NCBI RefSeq assembly: GCF_006542375.1
Contig: NZ_CP038143.1
Coordinates: 372,001 to 436,000 of the forward strand
Reading direction: 5' to 3'
Length of the DNA: 64,000 nucleotides
Source of the DNA: Oecophyllibacter saccharovorans
GTDB taxonomy: Bacteria; Pseudomonadota; Alphaproteobacteria; Acetobacterales; Acetobacteraceae
The position numbers were made by a program, and so were the translations under genes. Positions 51,991-60,510 of this stretch are shown piece by piece. Each line of letters begins with the position of its first letter. Within the stretch, counting starts at the first letter, position 1. Below the pieces are notes generated by a model, which was not told the DNA's origin, did no database searches, and worked only from the letters and a program-made list of their open reading frames with translations.

Positions 51991-52381
51991 AACCTGTCTC
52001 CTCGTCAGCCTGATATCTCAGGCCGGGTTACCCATGGGAGGGCTCCGCTAGCCGAAGCTGAAAACGGCACCACTCCCGCTCGCCTGTCCATAGAAGGAAA
52101 CCGCTTCATGTATCACGCTGCAGACAAGCCCTAGAGCCTCATTGCAGCACACATTCCTTCGGTCTCTTCCCGTCTCACGCCCGCGCCGCTTTGGCCTTAG
52201 GGATCCCGTAAGGACCCACGTGCGCTCTTGGACAGGTCGGAAAAGCCATCTGGGTTCCTGCACCGCTGATCCGATAGGGCCGGAAAAGTGCAAGACCCTT
52301 GGCCTTTCCTACGACTGCACCTTGCGATGCAGCAATCTCGTGGCTGACGTTCTGGTGAAGAGACGTCAGCCTGTCAAGAGC
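51991..52381 (-). promoter_or_regulatory. probable L10 leader
   Basis: No gene lies in these 391 bases between rplA and rplJ. Near the rplA end GGCTGACGT at 52342-52350 pairs with ACGTCAGCC at 52363-52371. A TTGACA hexamer at 52372-52377 lies next to it, but has no good -10 box. Further on, GTGCA and TGCAC flank a purine-rich stretch at about 52287-52317, a shape like the L10-L12 binding leader. The assignment rests on position and length, not on a covariance-model match. Confidence 0.5.
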
Positions 52382-53074
52382 TCATCCCTCGAGGTTGGAA
52401 ACGTCCAGGCGAACACCCGGCCCCATGGTGGAGGAAAGAGACCCTTTTTTCATGTAGGTGCCTTTGGCACCGGTCGGGCGCGCCTTCTGGACCGCATCGA
52501 TCAGCGCTTTGACGTTATCGCGGAGTTGATCGGCGGTGAAGGAAGCCTTGCCCACGCCGGCATGAACGATACCGGACTTCTCGGCACGGTACTCAACCTG
52601 ACCGGACTTGGCGGCATCGACAGCGCCCTTGACGTCCATCGTGACCGTGCCCAGGCGTGGGTTCGGCATAAGGCCACGCGGCCCAAGGATCTTGCCCAAC
52701 CGGCCCACGAGACCCATCATGTCCGGGGTGGCGATACAACGGTCAAAATCAATCTGACCGGCCTGCACCTGTTCAGCCAGATCTTCCGCGCCGACGACTT
52801 CCGCACCGGCGGCGCGCGCTTCGTCAGCTTTCGGGCCACGGGCGAACACGCCGATACGCACGCTCTTGCCCGTGCCGTGCGGCAGGGCGACGACGCCACG
52901 CACCATCTGGTCGGCATGACGCGGGTCGATGCCCAGGGACAGGGCGATCTCGATGGTTTCATCGAATTTCGCCTTCGCATTGTCCTTTACCAGGGCAACG
53001 GCTTCGGCCACTTCATACAGCCGCTCATTGTCGACTTTTGCGCGTGCGGCGCTGAGACGCTTGTTCTTAGCCAT
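52382..53074 (-). CDS. rplA: 50S ribosomal protein L1
   Basis: This 230-residue protein forms the mobile L1 stalk that helps release E-site t[22 protein letters not shown] opens it; the core has [27 protein letters not shown] in its middle (parts of the L1 signature). The ATG at 53074 is chosen; the longer frame overlaps rplK. It starts 4 bases after the rplK stop. Confidence 0.98.
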   Translation of the reverse strand: MAKNKRLSAARAKVDNERLYEVAEAVALVKDNAKAKFDETIEIALSLGIDPRHADQMVRGVVALPHGTGKSVRIGVFARGPKADEARAAGAEVVGAEDLAEQVQAGQIDFDRCIATPDMMGLVGRLGKILGPRGLMPNPRLGTVTMDVKGAVDAAKSGQVEYRAEKSGIVHAGVGKASFTADQLRDNVKALIDAVQKARPTGAKGTYMKKGSLSSTMGPGVRLDVSNLEG

Positions 53075-53078
53075 GATT

Positions 53079-53513
53079 TCAGCCCTCCACCACGTCGATG
53101 CCCATCGACTTCGCGGAGCCGGCCAGCATGCGCACGGCGGCATCGATGTCGTTGGCGTTCATGTCCTTGAACTTCGTTTCCGCAATCTCACGCAGCTGAG
53201 GCACAGTCACCTTACCCACGGAAGCGGCCTTGCCGACTGTCTGGCTGCCTTTATTGATTTTGGCGGCCTTGAGCAGGAAATAGGTGTTCGGCGGGGTCTT
53301 GGTGATGAAGCTGAACGTGCGATCCGCATAGGCCGTGATGACCACCGGGATGGGCATGCCGGGCTCAAGGCCCTGGGTCTTGGCATTGAATTCTTTACAG
53401 AACTGCATGATGTTCAGGCCGCGCTGACCAAGAGCGGGACCAACCGGCGGCGAAGGATTGGCCTTGCCGGCGGGGATCTGCAGTTTGATGTAGCCAACGA
53501 TTTTCTTGGCCAT
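53079..53513 (-). CDS. rplK: 50S ribosomal protein L11
   Basis: This 144-residue protein binds the GTPase-associated centre and thiostrepton. [30 protein letters not shown] is the hallmark start (only a piece needed). The Pro-rich [13 protein letters not shown] segment is intact. The ATG at 53513 matches the family start. In most bacteria secE and nusG lie just upstream; neither is present, and the 3' end of an efflux gene takes their place. Confidence 0.98.
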   Translation of the reverse strand: MAKKIVGYIKLQIPAGKANPSPPVGPALGQRGLNIMQFCKEFNAKTQGLEPGMPIPVVITAYADRTFSFITKTPPNTYFLLKAAKINKGSQTVGKAASVGKVTVPQLREIAETKFKDMNANDIDAAVRMLAGSAKSMGIDVVEG

Positions 53514-53602
53514 ATCCGGGACTCCCTTGTTTCCAGTTCCCGAACCGCGGTCTGACGGCACAGCTTCTGTAGCCATGCCTCCCGCGTTCGATTCAGGGGC
53601 GT

Positions 53603-53631
53603 TCCCTAAAGGAGATTCCGGGCGCCGTCAA
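53603..53631 (-). promoter_or_regulatory. candidate rplK-rplA promoter
   Basis: On the minus strand TTGACG (53626-53631), a 17-base spacer and TAGGGA (53603-53608) lie about 90 bases ahead of rplK. The -35 box and spacing are good but the -10 box is weak. It would give the ribosomal genes a promoter independent of the efflux operon upstream. Confidence 0.45.
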
Positions 53632-53751
53632 CTTCCCTTCTCCCTACAACCTGGCTGGCAGGCCTGACAGTCTAGAAAGTCCTGACCCTGAGATTTTCCG
53701 GGCATTTCCAAAACGATCAGGCGGCTGCCAGCCTTTTGCCAGTCTTTCTTG

Positions 53752-55427
53752 TCAGTCCTTCGCTGAGCCTGGAGCAGGCGCCGTTCTGCTGTCCCCCATA
53801 AGGCCGGAACGGGGCTGAGCGCCAGAAGACCCTAAGGCAGGAGCGGTCAGCCAGTTCCCGTCGAGATCAGCGGAAGCCGCGGCAACCGCCCTGGTTTCAG
53901 TCGGCACATCCTGCACCGGGCGCGGGTGCTGCAGCCCTGTGTACTGCAGCGGGCCGATCGGATCTATCTGCTTGACTTTCGGCATATCCTGATCGGTCCA
54001 TCCGCCTCCCATGGCGCGGATCAACTTGACGGTCGCCCGCAATTGGTTGGTTTCAGCACTCACCTCCACCAGCCTTGCCGTCAAAGCATCCTGCTGGGCG
54101 ACAAGCGCATCAAGGTAATTGGAAAGCCCCCGGTATAAAGCGCCATGGTCATGCTCTGCGTGCGCATGGCCGCTTCCACGGCCTTGTGCTGCTGGTGCTG
54201 TTCCTGCCGATAGAGCCGCGTCTGGCTCAGGGCATCCTCAACTTCCTGAAAAGCGCTCAGGACCACCCCCCGGTAGGAATCGACAGTCTCGCGGTACTGC
54301 GCCCAGGCGCGCTGCAGCGCCGCACGACGCAGACCGCCGGTGAAAGCGGGCTCCACCGCCTGCACGGCAATACGCCAGAAGGCCCTGGACATGCTGGCCA
54401 GGTCAAAGCCGCCATCCTCGAATCCGCCGGCTGCGGTGAAGGTGAAATTCGGGTAGAAAGCTGCCCGCGCCACCCCGACGCCGCGGGTCGCCGCAGCCAT
54501 TTCGCGCTCCGCCATGGCGATGTCAGGACGGCGCTGAAGCAGGGTGGACGGCAGATAGGGTCGGATCGTCACATCCCTGAAGGGCATCTTCACAGAAGTG
54601 AGCGGTTTGATGTGAAAAGCGGCCGGGGCTGTATTCACCAGAACGGAAATCGCATGTTCCATGACCTGGCGTTGAGCGAGGAGCTTGCTCTGCGCTCCTA
54701 AGGCGGCATAGAGCTGGTTTTCCGCACGTGACACATCCAGTCCGGCGCCGATGGCGCCCCCCTGACGCAACCGTGTGATCTCCACGGCCGTCCGGAAGTA
54801 ACGGATGGAATCGGCATAAACGGCCAGCTGCGCATCAAAGCCGCGCAGGGCGATGTAGTCGGAAGCGAGCTCTGCCTGCAGGCTCAGCCGCAGGAGGGCA
54901 TAATCCGCCGCGCTGGCCTGCGCCAGGTTCTTCTGCATGTGCGACGTATTGCGAATGTAAGACCAGAAATCCGGCTCCCAGCTTGCCGCGCCGCTATAAG
55001 CCTCGTTGGATTCATATTCCAGCCCGTGGCTCGTGCGCCGACTGTAGAACAGACGCCCCAACGACCCCTTGTTCTTGCTCAGATGGGCTCCGCCAGCCAC
55101 CTGCGGGAAGAGCTGGCTTTCGCTCTCGAGCGCCAGATCCCGCGCCTGGGTGAAGGCCTCGGCGGCGGCCTGCAGATCGGGATTGGTAAGGGTCAGCTTC
55201 TCTTCCATCCGATTGAGCAGCGGATCCTCATAGACTTCCCACCATTTCCCCCGCGGCACATCAGCAGCCGGCAGGGCATCCACCATCATCCCCTTTCCGC
55301 CCCAGCCATTGGGATAGATGAATTTCGGCGTCTGGTACCGGGGCGCCAGATTGCAACCTGTGACCACCAGAAGCAGGGTCAAGGTACTGAACGCGCGCCT
55401 GCACACAGGAGCCCTCCTTTCCTTCAT
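53752..55427 (-). pseudogene. NodT-type outer-membrane efflux lipoprotein, frameshifted near its 3' end
   Basis: The main frame (54081-55427, 448 residues) is a TolC-like lipoprotein with lipobox VVTGC, lipidated Cys25, and an LQRRPDIAMAEREMAAATRGVG repeat mark. It ends abruptly after ALYTGGF with a non-family tail. The expected continuation (LSNYLDALVAQQDALTARL) is in the next frame and joins 53752-54084, whose TARLVEVSAETNQLRATVKL is the normal end. Adding one G to the five-base run at 54127-54131 restores one protein of about 558 residues. The start overlaps the adaptor stop by ATGA. Sequencing error, a true inactivating mutation or slippage are all possible. Confidence 0.85.
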
Positions 55428-56905
55428 GGCCCTCCTCCGCCCTGGGAAGGGGCAGAGGGCAAGGCCTGCGATGGATTGGTCGACGGCGCGGTGCTGTTGT
55501 GGGCGTCGTCATGGCCTGGGGCTTTATTATCTCCTGAAGCGACGGCAGAGGCTTTTTCCTTCTCCGCTTCCCTGCGTGCCTCCAGCTGACCCCGCAGTCG
55601 GGCAGCGGCCTTGCGGCCCTTGACAGTGGAGGTATCGTCATCTTGCGCCTCACCTTCCTCAGGCGCCATAGCGCCTGCCCTGCGCATATCGCCTGTGGTG
55701 GCGTTCGACAGCGGCACAGGCGGCGGCAGGGGCGTATTGTAGCCGCGCGTTTCAGGAACGATCCGGACCTCATCTCCCTCCAGCAGGTCAGCCGTCGGGT
55801 TGGCAATCAGCCTGTCACGGGTAGTGACGCCTGTGAGAACCTGGCATGTCAGACCAAAATTGATGCCGACCTGCACGTTCAACAGATGAACGTGGTTGCC
55901 CACCACTTTGGCCAGCTGCATTCCCTCTCCCCGGAAGATAAGGGCATTAGTGGGCACGATGAGAATGCTCGGATTGCCCGGTGCCGTGATATGGGCCGTG
56001 GCATAGGAATTGGGCCAGAGCAGGTCGTCCTTGTTGTCGAGCATCAGCTCGGTCGTGACCGTTCTGGTGGCAGCATTGAAAGCATTGGCCGTGGCCAGAA
56101 AACGGGCCTTGAAAATCCGCCCGGGATATTGCGGCACGCTGAGCTCAGCGGTGATCTTGGGCGAAATCACGCTGGCATAGTCCTGCGGCACTGAAACGAA
56201 CACACGCATCTTGCGCACATCGGCCACCGAAAACAGTTCTCCTGCTGTGCCGCGGGAATTGAGGTTGCCTCCGTCGCCATTGACGTAATCCCCCACATTG
56301 ACCAGGCGCGAGGTGACGATGCCATCAAAGGGAGCGACAATTTTCTTGAAGTTCTCCAGCGCCTGGTAACGTTCCACCTCATGCGCCGCCGCCTCCAGCT
56401 CCGCTTTCTGGGCTGCGGCATTGGCCTGCTGGACGTCAACTTCCTGCCGTGAAACGGCCTGGGTGCCTTTGAGCGCACTCCAGCGGGCTGCGGTGATCAG
56501 GGCCAGCTTGTAACGGGCCAGCACGACATCGTAATGCGCCTTTGCCGCCGCAAACTGGGCATCCAGACTGGGCGTGCTGATGACTGCCAGCACTTCGCCC
56601 TGTTTCACATGCGCGCCATAGTCCTTGTACCACATTTTCACGTAGCCCGAGACCTGCGCGTAGATCGGCGCCTCATACCAGGCTGCCAGATTGGCCGGCA
56701 AAGCGAGATGGCGCACTTTGGGGCCATGTTTGGGAGAAATCAGAACCACTGGCGGCACTGCCGCCAGGCGGGTCTCTTCGGAAATGTCACGCCGGTCCAG
56801 CAGGCGCTGCAGAATCCCCCACCCCACCAGACCGAGAGCGAAGGCCAGCATCAGCCAGAGCACGCTTCTGGGAAACCGTCGCTTGCCGGAAGACATCGGG
56901 ATCAT
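55424..56905 (-). CDS. RND efflux periplasmic adaptor with long C-terminal tail
   Basis: This 493-residue membrane fusion protein has an N-terminal anchor helix (VLWLMLAFALGLVGWGIL) at residues 15-32. Lipoyl/barrel-sandwich halves (YAQVSGYVKMWYKDYGAHV and VAPFDGIVTSRLVNVGDYV-like) flank a coiled-coil hairpin at about residues 110-180. A beta-barrel runs to about residue 390. The last ~95 residues are a low-complexity tail rich in Pro, Ala, Glu, Asp and Arg, not found in the MdtA of this window. It overlaps the permease and the outer-membrane factor by ATGA, so all three are translationally coupled. Confidence 0.92.
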   Translation of the reverse strand: MIPMSSGKRRFPRSVLWLMLAFALGLVGWGILQRLLDRRDISEETRLAAVPPVVLISPKHGPKVRHLALPANLAAWYEAPIYAQVSGYVKMWYKDYGAHVKQGEVLAVISTPSLDAQFAAAKAHYDVVLARYKLALITAARWSALKGTQAVSRQEVDVQQANAAAQKAELEAAAHEVERYQALENFKKIVAPFDGIVTSRLVNVGDYVNGDGGNLNSRGTAGELFSVADVRKMRVFVSVPQDYASVISPKITAELSVPQYPGRIFKARFLATANAFNAATRTVTTELMLDNKDDLLWPNSYATAHITAPGNPSILIVPTNALIFRGEGMQLAKVVGNHVHLLNVQVGINFGLTCQVLTGVTTRDRLIANPTADLLEGDEVRIVPETRGYNTPLPPPVPLSNATTGDMRRAGAMAPEEGEAQDDDTSTVKGRKAAARLRGQLEARREAEKEKASAVASGDNKAPGHDDAHNSTAPSTNPSQALPSAPSQGGGGP

Positions 56906-59900
56906 GCCTGGTTTCCTTCTGGAGCGGATGAGGAGGAAGCCGCAGCCCCTGCCCGGCCCGGCCGGTGCTGAACCAGAGCGAAGACACAGGGCACGAACAG
57001 CAGGGTTGCGATCGTGGCCAGCAGCAGCCCGCCGATCACGGCCTTGCCGAGAGGCGCATTGGCCGAATTGCTGAGCGCCATGGGAATCATACCCACCATC
57101 ATTGCCAGCGCTGTCATCAGGACCGGTCGCATCCGCTCATACCCTGCTTCCACCGCCGCCCGCAGCGCATTGCCGTGCAGGTCCATCCGCTCACGCGCAA
57201 AGGCCACGACCAGAATGGAGTTCGCGGTGGCTGTGCCCATGCACATGATGGCGCCGGTCAGGGCGGGCACCGACAGGGAAGTATGCGTGAGAAACAGCGC
57301 CCAGGCGATCCCAGCCAGGGCCCCGGGCAGCGCCATGATGATAACGAAGGGATCAAGCCAGGACTGAAAATTCACCACGATGATCAGATAAACCAGCACA
57401 ATCGAGAGCGCGAGGCCACCCAGCAGCTGAAGATAGGCGCTCATCATCGTGACGGCCTGGCCGCGCACCACCATGCTGGCCCCGTGTGGCAGGTGCGGGC
57501 GTTCTTCGGCAACAACCCTGTTCACGGCGCGCGCCACAGTGCCGAGATCCATCCGTTCAGGTGCTGCATAGATGTCGAAAACCGGCATGATGTTGTAATG
57601 CGACACCTCAGCGGGGGTACCGGTCTGGCGCAGGTCACTCACCCCGCCGAGCAGCTGGAGGATGCGGTTATGCGGGTTGCCGTCTCCATTGTCGATCGGC
57701 AGGATCTCCAGCTCGTTGAGGGTCTGGAGATAATTGGCCGGCACTTGCACATCAATCAGCTGCGACGTCCCCATCTTGTTCAGATAATAGGTCTGCCCGA
57801 CCTGCCCACTGCCTGAAAGGGCCACGAGCGCATTGAAGGCGATGTCCTTCTCAGTCAGCCCCGTCCCGAGGGCAAAACTGCGCCTGGCATCGACCACCAT
57901 GGTCGGCTGGGTCATCGGCTGCTGGATGGAAACATCGGTGATGCCCGTGATCTGCCGGAGCCTGCTGGCCAGGTGGCGGGCAAAATCGTAGTTGGCCTGC
58001 AGGTCGCGCCCGACGATCTGCACGTCAATGGGCGAGGGCAGACCGAAATTCAGAATCTTGGCCGTCAGATCCGCTGGCTGAAAGGTGAAGACCGTTCCCG
58101 GAAAAGCATTCGTCAGGCCTTTGCGCAGCAACCTGCGATACTGGGCGGTCGGGCTTTCGGGATCATTGAGCTGGATGGTGACGTCACAATCCTGTGGGCC
58201 GGTGGAAGGCGAGGAGACCATGGCCTGGTTGATGCCGCTGACAGGCAGGCCGCAATTGGTCACAACCGTGGCAACCTTGCCGGGCAACATCTGGCGCACC
58301 TGTTTTTCCACCAGGCCGCTGATCAGCCCGGCCTGCTCGATACGCATGCCGATCGGCGTGCGGATGTGCATCTGCAGCGTATCGGACCGGATTTCAGGGA
58401 AGAAATTCTGCCCCACGAAGAACAGCAGACCCAGCGAAGCCACGGCCAGCCCGAGAAAAACAGCGATGAACCTGCCGCGGATAGTCACCAGCTTCTGCAG
58501 AAGGCCTTGGTAGGCTTTGCGGAAAGCTTCAAACTTCCGGTCGAAACCCTTCTGAAAACGCACCAGCACGCCCAGGGCTTTTTCAGCCTCCTGCTCGCCC
58601 TTCTCCCCAAGTGCTTCCTTGAGGCGCTGCTGCGACACATGCGCGCTCAACAGCCACTTGGCCATTGTGGGCACCAGGGTACGGGAAAGGATGAAGGAAG
58701 CGATCATGGCAAAGATGATGGCTTCAGCCAGCGGCATGAAGAGCCAGCCGGAAACCCCGGTCAGCTCGAAAAGGGGCAGCCAGACGATACAGATGCAGGT
58801 CGTGGAGACAAAGGTGGGGATGACGATCTGGTTGGCTGCATCAATGATGGCTTCTTCCAGCCCTTTTTTCCTCTTTGTTTTTCTGCTTCCTGCTTCCGCA
58901 GGCTCTGCCCCTTCTTTCCCTTCGGAGCTCCCAGACTCTTCAGAAGGCAAATGCAGATGGTGGTCAATGTTCTCGATCATCACGGTAGCATCATCAACGA
59001 GAATGCCGACCGCCAGCGCCAGGCCGCCCAGGGTCATCACGTTGATCGACTGCCCGGCCAGCTGCAGGCAGATCAGGGCAGACAGGATGGCCAGCGGAAT
59101 GGAGGTTGCGACAATCAGCGTGTACCGCCACGAGCCCAGGAAAAGCAGCACGGTCAGGCTTGTCAGCAGGGCGGCCATCACCATTTCCCGCACCACGTCG
59201 ATGACGGATTCCTTCACGAAGGTCGAGGCATCGGTCAGGATGCGCATCGTCGTGCCGGCAGGCAGCGTCGCCTGGACCTGGGGCAGCAGGTTCTTGATGC
59301 CCTGCACCACCTCCAGCGTGGAGGCATTGCCGCTTTTGAGGATGACGATCATCACGGCCTGTTGACCGCGCACCAGAACGGCATTGGTCTGGGGCGGGCC
59401 GCCCTTATGCACCCAGGCCACATCCCGCAGGTAGATCACTGAATTGCCCACCTGCTTGATCGGCATGTTGTTGAAAGCCTCGATTTCACGTGGAGCGGCA
59501 TTGGTCCGCACCATGAAGTCGAACTTGCCCACCTTCTGGTCACCGGCCGGCAGAACGATGTTCTGCTGATTAAGCGCGCGCGCCACGTCCTCGGCCGACA
59601 GGCGGTGGGCAAGCAGCTTGACCGGATCGAGATCGACCATGATATCGGCGGCCAGCCCACCGTAAGGGCTGGGGATCGCGGTGCCAGCAACCGAGACCAG
59701 CTCGGGCCGGATCAGATTGGAAGCCATGTTGTAGACTTCCGATGCCGACATGTTGGGATTGTTGACCTGAAGCGACAGCACCGGCACCGAAGAGGCATCA
59801 AGCGCCAGGATCAGCGGTGGCGTCGCCCCTGTCGGCAGCTGCTTGATCACCGTCTGTGAAACTGAAGTGATCTGCGTCTGCGCAACAGCCGGGTCCGTTC

Positions 59901-60198
59901 CGGGCTGGAAGTAGATCTTGACGATGCCGCGCCCGTAATACGAGTTGCTTTCGATATGCTCGATATTGCTGACCGTCGCCGTCAGCGAGCGCTCATAATA
60001 ATAGACAATACGGCCCGACATCTCCTCGGGCATCAGACCGGTATAGGTCCAGACGGCAGCCACCACAGGGATGCGGATATTGGGAAAGACATCGGTCGGC
60101 GTGCTGAGGATGGCGCGCACACCGAAAATGACGATAACGATGGCCAGGACGACAAAAGTATAGGGACGCCGCAGCGCCGTAAGAACAATAGCGTTCAC
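56902..60198 (-). CDS. RND efflux permease (single-subunit type)
   Basis: This 1098-residue pump has twelve predicted helices and the TM4 Asp pair 402-403 (VGILVDDATVMIEN). A charged insertion lies after TM4 at about residues 417-446 (Glu/Ser/Gly-rich, then KTKRKKG). The start is taken as a GTG at 60198, where the family-like sequence VNAIVLTALRRPYTFV begins; the frame stays open 47 codons further but that part is unlike the family. The ribosome-binding site is poor, so the start is uncertain. It is the first gene of the efflux operon and follows a two-component system. Confidence 0.9.
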   Translation of the reverse strand: MNAIVLTALRRPYTFVVLAIVIVIFGVRAILSTPTDVFPNIRIPVVAAVWTYTGLMPEEMSGRIVYYYERSLTATVSNIEHIESNSYYGRGIVKIYFQPGTDPAVAQTQITSVSQTVIKQLPTGATPPLILALDASSVPVLSLQVNNPNMSASEVYNMASNLIRPELVSVAGTAIPSPYGGLAADIMVDLDPVKLLAHRLSAEDVARALNQQNIVLPAGDQKVGKFDFMVRTNAAPREIEAFNNMPIKQVGNSVIYLRDVAWVHKGGPPQTNAVLVRGQQAVMIVILKSGNASTLEVVQGIKNLLPQVQATLPAGTTMRILTDASTFVKESVIDVVREMVMAALLTSLTVLLFLGSWRYTLIVATSIPLAILSALICLQLAGQSINVMTLGGLALAVGILVDDATVMIENIDHHLHLPSEESGSSEGKEGAEPAEAGSRKTKRKKGLEEAIIDAANQIVIPTFVSTTCICIVWLPLFELTGVSGWLFMPLAEAIIFAMIASFILSRTLVPTMAKWLLSAHVSQQRLKEALGEKGEQEAEKALGVLVRFQKGFDRKFEAFRKAYQGLLQKLVTIRGRFIAVFLGLAVASLGLLFFVGQNFFPEIRSDTLQMHIRTPIGMRIEQAGLISGLVEKQVRQMLPGKVATVVTNCGLPVSGINQAMVSSPSTGPQDCDVTIQLNDPESPTAQYRRLLRKGLTNAFPGTVFTFQPADLTAKILNFGLPSPIDVQIVGRDLQANYDFARHLASRLRQITGITDVSIQQPMTQPTMVVDARRSFALGTGLTEKDIAFNALVALSGSGQVGQTYYLNKMGTSQLIDVQVPANYLQTLNELEILPIDNGDGNPHNRILQLLGGVSDLRQTGTPAEVSHYNIMPVFDIYAAPERMDLGTVARAVNRVVAEERPHLPHGASMVVRGQAVTMMSAYLQLLGGLALSIVLVYLIIVVNFQSWLDPFVIIMALPGALAGIAWALFLTHTSLSVPALTGAIMCMGTATANSILVVAFARERMDLHGNALRAAVEAGYERMRPVLMTALAMMVGMIPMALSNSANAPLGKAVIGGLLLATIATLLFVPCVFALVQHRPGRAGAAASSSSAPEGNQA

Positions 60199-60510
60199 GG
60201 AGAAACATTCATGATGGAAATGACGTGCCCGGACAGAGGCCTGAGCGCTTGAAACGCCAGCCGCTGACCCCTGGGTTGAAAGCCCCTTCGCACAGCCAGC
60301 GCACCTGCAGGCCGAAAAAGCGTGTGCGTTGCCAGGCACGAAAAAAGAACTGTTTTCATACCATTATTTAGGGACCGAAACCCTGCAACGCAAAGCCATG
60401 GGCTGCAAACAGCACCGGAAAAGCCGAAGAATCTACTCATCTCCCTTTCTCCACACCCTGAACAGAGCCGGAAAAAACGCCATGAAAGCCCAGCCCTGAC
60501 AGACAGTTCC
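60199..60510 (-). promoter_or_regulatory. intergenic region ahead of the second efflux operon
   Basis: No gene is supported in these 312 bases. On the minus strand TTGCGT (60388-60393), a 17-base spacer and TAAATA (60365-60370) form a possible promoter about 165 bases ahead of the permease. No clear direct repeat for the adjacent OmpR-type regulator was found. Confidence 0.35.

Noticed and set aside
52372-52377. TTGACA as a possible rplJ promoter
   Set aside because: The -35 hexamer is perfect, but at 17 bases the -10 would read CAGAAC, so I did not list it as a promoter.
57973-59442. 489-codon plus-strand frame opposite the second RND permease
   Set aside because: It is antisense to a clear RND permease and shows no domain pattern.
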